From: Candidatus Anammoximicrobium sp.
GTDB lineage: Bacteria > Planctomycetota > Planctomycetia > Pirellulales > Pirellulaceae
Assembly: GCA_012515235.1 (NCBI GenBank)
Contig: JAAYYU010000350.1
Coordinates: 1-42,032, forward strand
DNA length: 42,032 bases
Reading direction: 5' to 3'
Below the pieces are notes generated by a model. It was not told the DNA's origin. It was given only the letters and a program-made list of their open reading frames with translations, and did no database searches. Every line of letters starts with the position of its first letter. Position 1 is the stretch's first letter. Below are positions 30,941-41,015 of the stretch, one piece after another. Made by a program: the position numbers and the translations under genes.

Positions 30941-31721
30941 CGTGCAGTGTGCAGTCCTGCGACATGTGACTAGCCCGCTTTCACCGCAAGCCAACCTGCA
31001 GACCCTTCCGGCCAGAAGGGCTTTCCTGACCGCCCGGTCCAGCAACTCTTCGAGGCACAAGAAAGCAAACGGGCCATCCAGCCTCCGTATCGTACACAAC
31101 CCCCCGCGTACATCAAGGGAGTCGCGAAAAGGTGCCAGACACGAAGGGCACTGTCGAAATACGGAACGCGTCGGTTATTCAGAAATTCAGCCCGAAGCGT
31201 GGCTCGGGAGTCTTGCCTGAGTTCATCGCGATGGCGGCGACGTTTGAGAACACGTGGGTCGATGCGGCCCGGTCGATGAGCGACTTCGCCTTGAGCGATC
31301 TGCCAGAGCAGCGTTTTGGCATGACCTTGGCAACGTCGAAGGTCATGCTGACCGTCCGCCTTTGTCACCGAACGACAGTCGGCAGCGCGGCGGCGACGGA
31401 CACGCCTGCCAGTGTCGAGGACGAGACCCCCGCTCGTGTTTCCCCCGCGGTGCGGCAATTTCATCTATTGCTTCTTCCCGGCCGAAAATCTCGTGAGCTG
31501 CGTGACACGTTTGGTCACTGGCGGCGAAAAAAGTTTTGGAACCGATGCCCGGATGACGGGCAAGGGCACGATCTCAATCGGGTATCCGACCCAAAATCGC
31601 GGGCGAAAAGCCCGGCTGCGAAGATCCTCGTTCCTCGTTCCCAGGCTCTGCCTGGGAACGAGGGGGGGCGAGGGGGAACCTCGGGCCACGCTGGCAAGCG
31701 GTGTGGTGGCCGGAGACCGTG
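30941..31721. other. 781-bp intergenic region without a credible gene
   Basis: Low-quality open frames on both strands; none resembles a known family. It holds a GCGAAAAGGTGCCAGACAC-like motif at about 31123-31142 and a palindrome at 31633-31663, both looking like dispersed repeat material. The region is less GC-biased than its flanks, consistent with an eroded insertion. Confidence 0.45.
31633..31663. repeat. 13-bp-arm palindrome (CCTCGTTCCCAGG ... CCTGGGAACGAGG)
   Basis: A perfect inverted repeat with a 5-nt loop CTCTG, 59 bp past the oxidoreductase stop codon on that gene's transcribed strand. The sequence type (GTTCCCAGGCTCTGCCTGGGAAC) is familiar as a dispersed palindromic element in many bacteria. 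It may also serve as terminator of the minus-strand oxidoreductase gene. Confidence 0.8.
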
Positions 31722-33053
31722 TTACAGCACCTTGGTGACGCCGGGCACGGGCACCGGGTACTTGCCCTCCGCGTCAGGCAGGATGGGCGGGGTGGCGTCC
31801 CAAGCGTAGCTTTCCGGGGCCAGCTTGACGTTCGACGCCAGTGCGTCGTCCCACCGAATTCGTTGGCCGCTGTGGGTGGCCATTCGGCCCAGGATGGACA
31901 GCATCGTGCTGTGGGCGATCTGCACGCCTTCGTTCACCGGTTTTCCCTCGCGAATGCCCGCGAACATCTCGCGAAACGTGATCAGTTCCGGATGCTCCTT
32001 GTCCGGCTCACCTTCGTAATGGGTTCCGCCTGACAGCGTGAACCGGTCCAAACCGCGGGTGCTCAAGCGGCCCTTCGAGCCGTAGGCGACCAGCGACACA
32101 TCGTTCCAGCAGTTGGCTTGTTGGCGGCAGATGCCGTAGCACCGCGCTCCGGAAGCGTACTCGTACACGACCGCGTGATGGTCGAAGATATCGCCCCATT
32201 TCGGTTCGACACGCACTTGGCGGCCGCCCACGCCCCAGGCGTCCAGCGGCGTTTCGTCGCGCATGATCCAGGCCGCCACGTCCATCAGGTGGCAGTGTTG
32301 CTCGACGTTGTGATCGCCGGACAGCCAAGTGAAATAGTACCAGTTGCGCAGCTGGTACTGCATCTCGGTCCACTCCGGCAGGCGCCCGCGGTGCCACAGA
32401 AAGCCGGTGTTGTAGTTGCACTGGATCGCCTGGATCTCGCCGATCGCGCCGTCGTGGATGCGGCGCATGACGTCGCGCGCGCCGGGCCGGTAGCGGGTCT
32501 CAAAGCCGCCGACAAAACTGAGTTTCTTTTCCTTGGCCTTTTCGGCGGCGGCCAACAGGCGGCGCGCGCCTGGCGCGTCCACGCCCATCGGTTTCTCGGC
32601 AAACACGTGGACTCCCGCCTCGATGCAGGCATCGACGTGAATCGGCCGGAAGTGGGGCGGCTCGACCAGCAGGGCCACGTCCACCACGCCGCTGGCCAGC
32701 AGTCTGCGGTACGCGTCCAGGCCCGAAAAGCAATGCTCGTCGTCGACAACCACTTGCTTGTCTGCTTTCTTCGTCAGCGTTCTGCGGGCGAATTCCGTAC
32801 GTTCGGCAAACGCGTCGGCCACGGCAGTCAACTGGGCCGACGGATCAACGGTCAGCGCGCTGGCCGCGGCCCCACAGCCCCGACCGCCACAGCCGATCAG
32901 TCCGATCCGCAGTCGATCGCTCCCGGCGGCGTGAACGTTGGGCGGGACGGTCATCGCGGTCGCTGCGGGGACGGCGGCCAGGACGGCAGCTTGGGTCAGG
33001 AATCCGCGGCGAGTGGTCTGCGAAACTGCTGGTTGCCGTTGCTGGTAAGACAT
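31722..33053 (-). CDS. Tat-exported Gfo/Idh/MocA-family oxidoreductase
   Basis: 443 residues from ATG 33051-33053, AAGG 8 nt upstream. The twin-arginine signal is TTRRGFLTQAAVLAAVPAATA (Arg15-Arg16). The Rossmann NAD(P)-binding motif is RIGLIGCGGRGCGAA. The family EKP motif is in VHVFAEKPMGVD, and GDHNVEQHCHLMDVAAW holds the conserved D/H catalytic region. NAD(P)-dependent oxidation or reduction of sugars or sugar derivatives is expected. Planctomycetes carry many Tat-signal members, where the cofactor is assumed to be tightly bound before export. Divergent from the response-regulator gene; 538 bp separate the starts. Confidence 0.93.
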   Translation of the reverse strand: MSYQQRQPAVSQTTRRGFLTQAAVLAAVPAATAMTVPPNVHAAGSDRLRIGLIGCGGRGCGAAASALTVDPSAQLTAVADAFAERTEFARRTLTKKADKQVVVDDEHCFSGLDAYRRLLASGVVDVALLVEPPHFRPIHVDACIEAGVHVFAEKPMGVDAPGARRLLAAAEKAKEKKLSFVGGFETRYRPGARDVMRRIHDGAIGEIQAIQCNYNTGFLWHRGRLPEWTEMQYQLRNWYYFTWLSGDHNVEQHCHLMDVAAWIMRDETPLDAWGVGGRQVRVEPKWGDIFDHHAVVYEYASGARCYGICRQQANCWNDVSLVAYGSKGRLSTRGLDRFTLSGGTHYEGEPDKEHPELITFREMFAGIREGKPVNEGVQIAHSTMLSILGRMATHSGQRIRWDDALASNVKLAPESYAWDATPPILPDAEGKYPVPVPGVTKVL

Positions 33054-33591
33054 CTTGGGGACCTTTCGATGATCTTGGGGGGTGAAGGCCGTAGGGGCGT
33101 CGACTGGGCCCGTTGTTCGCCGAGCGCCCGACGCCTCGGATTGTAGCCGAACCTGGCGGCGTAGCAACCTTGCGCGTCGCGCTGTGAAGGGGGGCGGCCA
33201 CAAGACCATTTGGCTTCTGTTGCTTTCCCGCCAGCGTCTGCTGGAGCCAGCGAAGATGATGAACGGTCCGCATCTTGGCGAGTATCGGGGTAAGTGGGCC
33301 GACCCTGGTCGTTGTCGCACGCCAGCCGATTGATGCGGTCTGTGACGAATAACCGGATTGAAATATCCTGAGTGTTCACCAGATGGCAGGCTTGGTTTCC
33401 GCAAACTCAGCTCGGAACCATGCCAAGGCGGGTTGTATCTGGTCGCGTCACAAGTAACAATAAAGCCAACGGCAAGTTGCCACGTTGGTTTCGCAGCCCG
33501 TCGAACCGGGTGGACGGCCAGCAGAATGCGGGCAGAGGCATTGGCGACTGACACGCAAAAACTTATCCAATCTCCGGTGAAAACGCGGATT
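33054..33591. other. 538-bp divergent intergenic region
   Basis: Lies between the oxidoreductase (-) and response regulator (+) starts. An in-frame extension of the regulator reaches back to 33358 but shows no family features. No clear promoter, operator or repeat was recognised. Confidence 0.45.
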
Positions 33592-34488
33592 ATGCCCACG
33601 GTATTGGTGGTTGACGATTCACGCATGGATCAGCGGTTCGTTGGTGCTCTGCTCAAAGAGACTCCAAAGCTACAGATCGAGTATGCGGACAACGGTGTTG
33701 AAGCCCTGGACCGGATCCGTGCCGAGCCGCCGGATCTTGTGATCACTGACTATTTGATGCCGGAGATGGATGGATTGGAGTTGCTGCTGAAGGTCGGTCG
33801 CGACCATCCGCTGATTCCGGTCATCCTGATGACCGGCTACGGCACGGAAGAAGTGGCGTTCAAGGCGGCACGTTCCGGGGCGCGGGCCTACGTTCCCAAA
33901 CCGGCGCTGGCCAGGCAGTTGCCGGGCATGGTGAATCAGTTGCTGACATTGTGCAACGAGAAACGTGAACTCAATCGCTTTCTGAAGACCATCACGGACA
34001 CGGACAGCACGTTCGTCCTGGAGAACAACGATACGACCGTGATCCCGCATCTGCTGGAGTACTCCGCAGCATGTCTGCGGAACTCGGAGATCTGCGAAGA
34101 AGGTGGCGAAGAACTTGCCTGTCTCGCCTTGGAGGAGGCCCTGCGGAACGCCGTGCATCACGGCAATTTGGAATTAAGTTCGAAATTGCGAGAAGAATTC
34201 GACGACGACAAGTACAGTGAACTCTTCGAGGCCCGCCGAAAGCAGGAACCCTACTGCCATCGCAAAGTGTATATCAAAGTGCGGATTTCCCGTGAAGGAG
34301 CGACCTTTACGATCCGCGACGAGGGTCCTGGTTTTGATCCGAACAGGGTCCCGGATCCGACCGCTCCCGAAAACCTGGAGGCCGTCTGTGGTCGTGGCAT
34401 CTGGTTGATGCGATCGCTGATGGACGAGGTTTCCTACAACGAGACCGGTAACGAAGTCACGCTGATCAAACGCCGCCGCGCGTCGTAG
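33592..34488 (+). CDS. Response regulator fused to a HATPase/anti-sigma-type kinase domain
   Basis: 298 residues from ATG 33592-33594, where the receiver domain begins exactly (MPTVLVVDDSRMDQRF); the ribosome-binding site is weak. Receiver residues are all present: Asp8-Asp9, phospho-acceptor Asp53 (DLVITDYLMPEMDG), Thr81 (VILMTGYGT) and Lys103 (AYVPKP). A linker of about 35 residues leads to an RsbW/SpoIIAB-type ATPase (about 150-298): N-box LALEEALRNAVHHGNLE, G1 box FTIRDEGPGFDP, G2 GRGIWLMRSLMDEV. There is no His-phosphorylation site, so it is not a sensor kinase. A phosphorylation-controlled anti-sigma or serine-kinase partner-switching role is inferred. No partner sigma factor or antagonist gene is adjacent. 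Confidence 0.9.
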   Translation: MPTVLVVDDSRMDQRFVGALLKETPKLQIEYADNGVEALDRIRAEPPDLVITDYLMPEMDGLELLLKVGRDHPLIPVILMTGYGTEEVAFKAARSGARAYVPKPALARQLPGMVNQLLTLCNEKRELNRFLKTITDTDSTFVLENNDTTVIPHLLEYSAACLRNSEICEEGGEELACLALEEALRNAVHHGNLELSSKLREEFDDDKYSELFEARRKQEPYCHRKVYIKVRISREGATFTIRDEGPGFDPNRVPDPTAPENLEAVCGRGIWLMRSLMDEVSYNETGNEVTLIKRRRAS

Positions 34489-34558
34489 GCACCCGCGCGA
34501 CGGTGCTGGGAACGGCCTGGTGACTGCTTGCCGAGGGTCCCCGGTGGCGTGGGCTCCC

Positions 34559-37500
34559 TCAAATCGCCTCCGCCGGAAGGATGTCTTCTTGTGCCAGCAG
34601 CATATCGACGGCAGACGCGTATTCACTTGTGTACCCTGACGAGGCGACTGTGACGACAGGGGCCGCAGCCAACTCGGCGGCGAAATCCGCCTGGGCCAGC
34701 ACGGCGTCAATGGCCGCCGTCTGATCCAGGCCCGTCCGCGCGCCGTCCTCCGCCACCGACTCGCCGCCGGTTTGACTTCCTGCGATGCTGGGGTTCTCGA
34801 CCGGCGGCACGAACCAAGCGACATCGGTTGCGATGGCGGCCGGCGCGATTGGGTCCGGCGCGATGGTGAATGACGCCGTCGCCGTCTGAGCGGTTGGGAG
34901 TTCCCAGTCCAGAATCACGGGGTCTTCGCCCTCGCCGGCCGGCCGGACTGGGGACGCGGCAGTTGTCACGGACGTCTCGGAGGCCACCGGCGACGCCGCG
35001 ACAAATGGCACGGTCGCCTCAAACGCCGCTGCCGCAGGCGGCGCGTCGAGAACGCTGGCAGTGACGGCCGCCGCGACCTGTTCGCCTTCGCCCCCGGAGG
35101 TCGAAGAGTCGTTGCTGGTGGTGACCAGCTGCAGATTGAACTCCGCCGGTCCGGCGTCCATCCGTAACAAGTACGCGGTGCCTTCGCTGCCCAGCCACTT
35201 GACCAGGTTCGTGTTGTTGGCATTCAGCGTACCCGACCACTCCTGATTCTGGCTGTCCGTGGCGCTCAGCGTGATTTGATCCTTGGCCTCGGACAATTGG
35301 ACACTCAGGCTCTTGTATCCCGCCCAGCCTGCTTCAATCGAATACCACTCCTGCGTCTTGCCGGGTTCGACGGCAGCCAGCAGGGAATGGGCGGGCGACC
35401 GCGAGGACTGGCGAGGCGCGGTAACCAGCAAGTCGGCGATCGTCAGAAACTTCGCCTGCCGGCCCGGAACGCTGATGATATTTTCCGTGCTGTTGCCGTC
35501 GTCCGATTCCGATTCGACCACGATCGGGTCGGCAGCGTCGATAAGGAACCTGGGTGCTCCGTTCTGGACCGCATAGACGGAGTATTGCCCCGGAGCGAGG
35601 TCCTTGAACGAGAACGAGCCATCCGCCCAGGTGCTCAGGTTCTTGGTCACGGCCGTGCCGGACTCGTCCGTGCCGATCAAATCCACCTTCAGACCTCCCA
35701 AACGGGAGTCGTAGTACTCCAAGTGTCCAGAGATGCTTCGCGGCGTGTAGGCCAACACCTGCACGGTGACGGTGGCCTGATCCGTCGCGCCATCTCCAGC
35801 TTGAACCGTATAGGTGAAGGTGTCATCGCCCGTGAAGTCCGTGGCCGGCTGATAGCTGACGCTGAGTCCATCGGTGGCCAGGGTCACTGTTCCGCCTTGG
35901 CTGCCTTGCGTGACGCCGGTGATGGTCAGCGTCTGGCCGGCGGCGGGAGTCAGATCGTTGGCCAGCACCGTCAGCGTTTGGGCGTCCGAATTCTTAGCCA
36001 CGCTGAAGGTGTCGGCTTTGGCAAACGGCAGGACGTGAACGGTCACCGTGGCCTGATCCGTGCCCCCCGAACCGGCGCTGATGGTGTAGGTAAACGTCTC
36101 GTCGCCCTTGAAGCCCGCGGCGGGCTTGTACGTCACGCTGCCCCCGCCCGCGGCAATCGTCACGATTCCGCCTTGGCCGCCCTGCGTCACCTCGGTAATC
36201 GTCAGCGTCTGGCCGGCGACGGGTGTCGAATCGTTGGCCAGCACTGTCAGCGTCTGGGCCGCGGAGTCCTTGAGCACGTCAAAGGAGTCGGCGACCGCAA
36301 AGGGCAACACGTGGACGGTGACCGTGGCCTGATCGGTGCCGCCGTTGCCGTCGCTGATCGTATAGGTGAACGTCTCGTCGCCTTTGAATCCGGTTGCGGG
36401 CGTGTAAGTCACGCTGAGGCTGTCGGCCGCGATCTGGACCGTTCCGCCTTGGCTGCCTTGGGTCACGGCGGTGACGGTCAGTGTCTCCCCCGTGTCAGGA
36501 GCGAACGAATCGTTGGCCAGCACGGTCAACGTGTTGGCGGAGGAGTTTTTGAGCACATCCAACGTATCGTCGTTGGCCGTCGGCGGATCGTTGACGCTGG
36601 TCACGGTCACGGTCACGGTAGCGGTCGCCGAGCGACCGCCCTCTTCTTTGACCGTATAGGTGAACTTTTCAGTCCCGTGGAAGTCGGCCGCCGGCTTGTA
36701 GACGACGTTCGCGCCGTTGGAGCCGATCGCGACGGTGCCGCCCTGGTCCGTCGCGCCGACTGCCGTCACGCTGAGAACCGCTCCCGCCTCGCCCGGCGTG
36801 TCGTTGGCCAGCACGTCGATCGTGATTTGATTGCTGTCTTCGCTGACCGTGGCCGTGTCGCCGTTGGCCGTCGGCTGAGACCCCGACTCGACGGTCACCG
36901 TCACGGTCGCCGTGGCGGTCAAGCCCCCCGTGCCCGTGCGGTCGTTGATGGTGTAGGTAAAGGTCTCCTGGCCGCTGAATCCGGCTTGGGGCGCATACAG
37001 CAGATGCGTTCCGTTCGGGGCGATCGTGACCGTGCCGCCCTGGCTGGTCGTGCCGACGGCGGTGACACGCAGTGTTTCCTCCTGATCCGGGGCGAAGGAA
37101 TCGTTCAGCAGGACATTGAAGAAGTTGTCGGCGCTATCCGCGGCCACGGTGTACGTGTCGTTCACGGCTGTCGGAGGATCGTTGATGGGATGCACCTGGA
37201 CCGTCACCGTGCCCATGTCGGTGACCGTTCCATTGCTGATGGTATAGGTGAAATGCTCCTCGCCAGAATAATTCGCCGCCGGCCGATAGGTCAGGCTGCC
37301 GCCGCCCGTCGCGATCGTGACCGTGCCGCCGTGGCTCGCGCTGCCGACTTGAGTGATCGTCAAGCTTCCGTCCAGGTTGTTCGTGTCGTTGCTCAACACG
37401 TTCAACGTGGTTCCGGTGCTGTCCTCATCGACGTTGTAAAGGTCGTCTACGGCGTCGATCCCGGCGGTGATGCTGAGACTGGCCGGAGTGATCGTGATCG

Positions 37501-40150
37501 CATCCCAGTCGACCGGCAGATCGCTTCCAAACACCAGGACGTCGCGTCCCAAGTCGTCGGCCGGGTTGCCGGCGAATTGCACTTGGCCCACGTCGTCCGC
37601 TTTCATTTGGACGGAAAACAAGAGATACTCGGCGGAGCCCAATTTGGTGAAGCCGGCAAAAGCACCGGCCTCGTCGATCAGCCCCGGCTGTGTGGCGTCG
37701 CCGGATTTGCCGTTCTGGTACTCGTCGCCATAGATCAGATTGGGATCCGTGACAGACACCGCGTTCGAATCGTACGTCACATCGACGTAGGCCGCAAAAA
37801 CGCCCTCGGCGCCGGGGCGGATATCCGTCACGTACACGCTCAACAGGAACTCGCTGCCGGTGGCGATCGTGCTGACGGGGGTGCCATCGAGCGCGGTGGT
37901 TCCCAACCGCAGCTTGACCTCCTGAGTCACCGCCGCAACTTGTACGGCCAAGTCCTGCGTGACCGAGTTGCCCGCCACGTCCATCGCGCGGATTTGGAAC
38001 AAATTGGCGCCGGCCTGATCCGCCGTGGGGGTCCAAGTCAACACGCCGGTTGCCGGATTGACGCTTGCGCCCGCGGGAGCGCCGACCAGCGAGTAGCCGA
38101 ACCCGGCACTGCCTTCGCCGGGGTTCTGCGCGTCGTAACTCAACAAATGCCCCACAATCGCCGACGTCGGAGGAGTCGAGGTGAAGGCCGGCGGCGGCGT
38201 CGTGTCCAGCGTAACGACCACGGGATCCGACAACTCGCCGGCCACGCTGTCGACGATCTGCACCGCGGTCAACGGATATACGCCGTCGCCCAGCGTGGCC
38301 AGATTGTTCGTCGTGATGTCGATCGTGGTTCCGTTGGCCGTGCCTTGGCCGATGACCGTGTTGCCGTGCAGGATCTGCACGGTCGCTCCCGTGGTGACGT
38401 TCGTCACGCGGAACTGGAGGTTGGTCACGTTGGTGACATTGTCGGTAGGAAGATTCGAGTCCGACGAGTCCAGCAGGTCCAACGTGGGCTTGCTCGCCAG
38501 TACGGTCAAGGGAACCGCCTGGGAATCCCAAGTGTCCGACGTGTTCGAACCGTTGGCGGCGCGGACGGCCACGCGGACGGTGGTTTGGCCCGTGAAGCCG
38601 GATTTTGGAGTCACCGTGACCAGGCCCGTCTCGTGGTTCACGCTGACCGTGTAATTGTCACCGTCCGTCGCTGCGGCATCGTAGTAGACCGCGTCGCCCT
38701 CGACGTCGATCGCGGACAACTGGATGTTCACCGGGGTGTTGGCCGGCGTCGTGACAGGAGCGATGTCCTCCAGGAACGGGCCACCGTTGGCCCCGCCATT
38801 GGCCGTCGTATCCGGCTGGACCGTGACCTGGAACGTGTCCTGCACGCTGTGGCCCTGGGCGTCCGTCACCGTGACGGTGATATTCGCTTGGCCGCTGGCG
38901 CCCTCGGCCGCCTTCAGCATGACCACGGCGTTCTCTTGATCGGCAAAGATGTTCACCGACTGCATGACGATGTCGACCGTCGGGCGGTCGCTGGAGTTAG
39001 TGGCCGTGCTGCCGATGGCTTCCAGGACGCCATCGCCCTCCGTCAGGACGCCGAAAATCGAGTGGTTGAAGTCCAGATGCCGAGTCGCCGCCAGCGTCAC
39101 GAAGAACTGCGAGTCGTTCGTGTCGTCGGAACTCTTGGCGTACGACAAGAGCCCTGCTCGATTGTGCTGCAAATCGACGTGAAATTGATCGTCGAAAACA
39201 CCCAAATCCGAGCCGTCGGTACCGGTGCCTGTCGGATCGCCGCCCTGGATGACAAATCCCTCAATCACGCGGTGAAAAATGACGTCCTCATAAAACCCGC
39301 TTTGCGCCAGTTCGATCACGCGCGAGGTCGGCCGAGGCGCTTTGTCCTCGAACAACTGAAACACCATGCTCCCCCACGAGGCTACGGAAACCTCCATGCT
39401 CCGGTTGCCTTGCTGCAGCGTCGGGGTGACCAGCGACGGGTTGTCGCTGGTGACGGTGTACGTCAGTGGACCGCCGTTGGGGTCGTAGCCGTCCAGGGGC
39501 AACATCAGCGGCGAGCCGCCCAACAACGTGAGATCGTCGTTAGGCTTGATGAAGGGCGCCTCGGCGCTCGGAATCGCAACTCCCGACCGCTGAGAAATCG
39601 TCTCCAACGTTTGCAGCCCGACGAGTCGCGTGCCGTCCGGGAAATCCCAGGCCGGAAAGTTGCTGATGTTGGCGTCGATCCCGGCTTGATTGAGCGTGCG
39701 GTCCGGATTGGCCACGTTGATGTAGGGCAGGAAATTGGCGCCGTCCTCGAACAACTCCTTCTGCGCGTTGCAGTACCCACACCAGGCCGTTCCGTAGAAC
39801 TTCGCCCCTGCTTGCGTCAAAGCCTTGGCAAAGGCCACCAAATCCGGCGCTGCCTCGCCCTCCGCACTCTGGGCGACGCCAGCGGACGCCTGCCAACTCG
39901 CTACCTCGACAGGCTCGGTCAACGAAGTCTCGCTGGCAGTCGCCAAAACGACCGAGTCGGAATCGGTATCGTCTAGCCCCAGTCCGTCGAGCAGATCCCC
40001 CGCCAACAAGTTGCGGTTTTCCAGCGGCTCAAACCTGAACGCCCGCCTGCAACTGGCAATACGCCTGCGAGACACACCCCGACGGGAACCTAGACGCCTG
40101 CCGACAGACCGACACAAGTTTCGTTCTTGCCTCTTCATAGTCCTGACCAT
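34559..40150 (-). CDS. Giant cell-surface protein: thioredoxin-like, cyclophilin, cadherin-like repeats
   Basis: 1863 residues from ATG 40148-40150 (ATG 40136-40138 also possible). The Arg-rich N-terminus ends in FEPLENRNLLAGD, the motif found at the start of many planctomycete surface proteins. Domains in order: thioredoxin-like (about 104-195, GTAWCGYCNAQKELF, CxxC at 124-127); cyclophilin-type peptidyl-prolyl isomerase (about 250-400, FHRVIEGFVIQGGDPTGTG); Ig-like (460-550 and 655-740); a cohesin-like stretch (745-895); six cadherin/VCBS-like repeats of about 92 residues (900-1467, each with LxVLxNDxxP, GGTVTI and FTYTI); an SdrD-B-like domain (1471-1535); a beta domain; and an Ala/Pro-rich tail. 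It is probably exported and surface-bound. Placing redox and isomerase folds on an adhesin-like scaffold is unusual. No dockerin was recognised. Confidence 0.87.
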   Translation of the reverse strand: MVRTMKRQERNLCRSVGRRLGSRRGVSRRRIASCRRAFRFEPLENRNLLAGDLLDGLGLDDTDSDSVVLATASETSLTEPVEVASWQASAGVAQSAEGEAAPDLVAFAKALTQAGAKFYGTAWCGYCNAQKELFEDGANFLPYINVANPDRTLNQAGIDANISNFPAWDFPDGTRLVGLQTLETISQRSGVAIPSAEAPFIKPNDDLTLLGGSPLMLPLDGYDPNGGPLTYTVTSDNPSLVTPTLQQGNRSMEVSVASWGSMVFQLFEDKAPRPTSRVIELAQSGFYEDVIFHRVIEGFVIQGGDPTGTGTDGSDLGVFDDQFHVDLQHNRAGLLSYAKSSDDTNDSQFFVTLAATRHLDFNHSIFGVLTEGDGVLEAIGSTATNSSDRPTVDIVMQSVNIFADQENAVVMLKAAEGASGQANITVTVTDAQGHSVQDTFQVTVQPDTTANGGANGGPFLEDIAPVTTPANTPVNIQLSAIDVEGDAVYYDAAATDGDNYTVSVNHETGLVTVTPKSGFTGQTTVRVAVRAANGSNTSDTWDSQAVPLTVLASKPTLDLLDSSDSNLPTDNVTNVTNLQFRVTNVTTGATVQILHGNTVIGQGTANGTTIDITTNNLATLGDGVYPLTAVQIVDSVAGELSDPVVVTLDTTPPPAFTSTPPTSAIVGHLLSYDAQNPGEGSAGFGYSLVGAPAGASVNPATGVLTWTPTADQAGANLFQIRAMDVAGNSVTQDLAVQVAAVTQEVKLRLGTTALDGTPVSTIATGSEFLLSVYVTDIRPGAEGVFAAYVDVTYDSNAVSVTDPNLIYGDEYQNGKSGDATQPGLIDEAGAFAGFTKLGSAEYLLFSVQMKADDVGQVQFAGNPADDLGRDVLVFGSDLPVDWDAITITPASLSITAGIDAVDDLYNVDEDSTGTTLNVLSNDTNNLDGSLTITQVGSASHGGTVTIATGGGSLTYRPAANYSGEEHFTYTISNGTVTDMGTVTVQVHPINDPPTAVNDTYTVAADSADNFFNVLLNDSFAPDQEETLRVTAVGTTSQGGTVTIAPNGTHLLYAPQAGFSGQETFTYTINDRTGTGGLTATATVTVTVESGSQPTANGDTATVSEDSNQITIDVLANDTPGEAGAVLSVTAVGATDQGGTVAIGSNGANVVYKPAADFHGTEKFTYTVKEEGGRSATATVTVTVTSVNDPPTANDDTLDVLKNSSANTLTVLANDSFAPDTGETLTVTAVTQGSQGGTVQIAADSLSVTYTPATGFKGDETFTYTISDGNGGTDQATVTVHVLPFAVADSFDVLKDSAAQTLTVLANDSTPVAGQTLTITEVTQGGQGGIVTIAAGGGSVTYKPAAGFKGDETFTYTISAGSGGTDQATVTVHVLPFAKADTFSVAKNSDAQTLTVLANDLTPAAGQTLTITGVTQGSQGGTVTLATDGLSVSYQPATDFTGDDTFTYTVQAGDGATDQATVTVQVLAYTPRSISGHLEYYDSRLGGLKVDLIGTDESGTAVTKNLSTWADGSFSFKDLAPGQYSVYAVQNGAPRFLIDAADPIVVESESDDGNSTENIISVPGRQAKFLTIADLLVTAPRQSSRSPAHSLLAAVEPGKTQEWYSIEAGWAGYKSLSVQLSEAKDQITLSATDSQNQEWSGTLNANNTNLVKWLGSEGTAYLLRMDAGPAEFNLQLVTTSNDSSTSGGEGEQVAAAVTASVLDAPPAAAAFEATVPFVAASPVASETSVTTAASPVRPAGEGEDPVILDWELPTAQTATASFTIAPDPIAPAAIATDVAWFVPPVENPSIAGSQTGGESVAEDGARTGLDQTAAIDAVLAQADFAAELAAAPVVTVASSGYTSEYASAVDMLLAQEDILPAEAI

Positions 40151-41015
40151 CACAAAAGCTGAGTTCGAGCTAAACGTTCCAGTTTTTCCAGCTAACGCAC
40201 TTTTACCAAATCGAATATCTGTCCTGTCTCAAGTTAGCCATTCTTGCCAACCTGGCCACGCGGGAACCTTTGCTCTGCCCCTCCAGTCGTCGTAAGCCGC
40301 ACAAGTTGACAAGAGCGTTCACCATCGCCACTTGGCCAACGGCGTAGACCAAGCGCCCGACTCGCCGCGCGTAGTCCGTCCGCTCGTCCCAGATCGGCAT
40401 TGCCAATTCCGACAGAAGGCCGAGGTTGGCCGGCAGCTTTGTGCGCTGGGGACGACCCGGCTGGCTATCGCAGGAAGACGCCAAAACAGCATGGCCGCAA
40501 TGCCGGATGGCCGATCGTCCATTGGACGTCGGCAAAACAAGAAAGTTCCGGCCCTGGCAAGCCCGCGGACACCAGGGACCAGCGTTCTCGCCCCAGATGT
40601 CCAAAAAACGTCGTCAAGAGAGGACGAGCGGCTGACAATCAGGTCGGGAACAGCACGCGACCTCCCCGCGAAGCTCACGACCAAGCCAAGCTAAAGGTAC
40701 CGCCGCTGCGAGCGGACGAATCCGCACTGTTCAAGCGTCACCACAGTGAAGCAGTACATGGCGCAATCTGCGTCAGTAGAGGGCGGCCAGACGAGCAAAG
40801 TCCCCGCCCGTTTCGTGTAGGTGATATGTATCCAAGCGTGACTCGCACGCCGAGTGTCGCCGATGCCAGACCGACCTTCACGCACCCGGAACGTGCGGTG
40901 CGATTCGCTGGTTCAGCCGTGTGCGGCGTTGCCAGGAAGTGACACTGTCACACGCGCTGAGTGGAATGAAGGGCTGCCTTCTGCGGGTTCCCGCAGATTA
41001 CGTTCGCGTCCTGTC
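40151..41015. other. 865-bp region without a recognisable gene
   Basis: The best open frame is 40203-40604 (-, 133 codons), ending in a plausible-looking ALVNLCGLRRLEGQSKGS region, but it has no ribosome-binding site or family match I know. A 13-nt palindrome GTGACACTGTCAC lies at 40939-40951. The upstream signals of the giant surface-protein gene must be at the left end. Confidence 0.4.

Noticed and set aside
31132..31809. A 225-codon plus-strand frame
   Set aside because: It runs into the antisense of the oxidoreductase and through a palindrome; there is no ribosome-binding site or recognisable domain.
35276..39976. A 1566-codon open frame on the plus strand
   Set aside because: It is fully antisense to the giant surface protein and encodes an Arg/Val/His-rich sequence without domains. 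Long antisense frames arise from GC-rich codon use.
40203..40604. A 133-codon minus-strand frame upstream of the giant gene
   Set aside because: Parts look protein-like, but there is no ribosome-binding site or family I can name; listed only within the intergenic entry.
40700..41000. Possible group II intron fragment
   Set aside because: GTGCGGTG-like strings were seen, but no domain V fold or reverse-transcriptase remnant could be made out.
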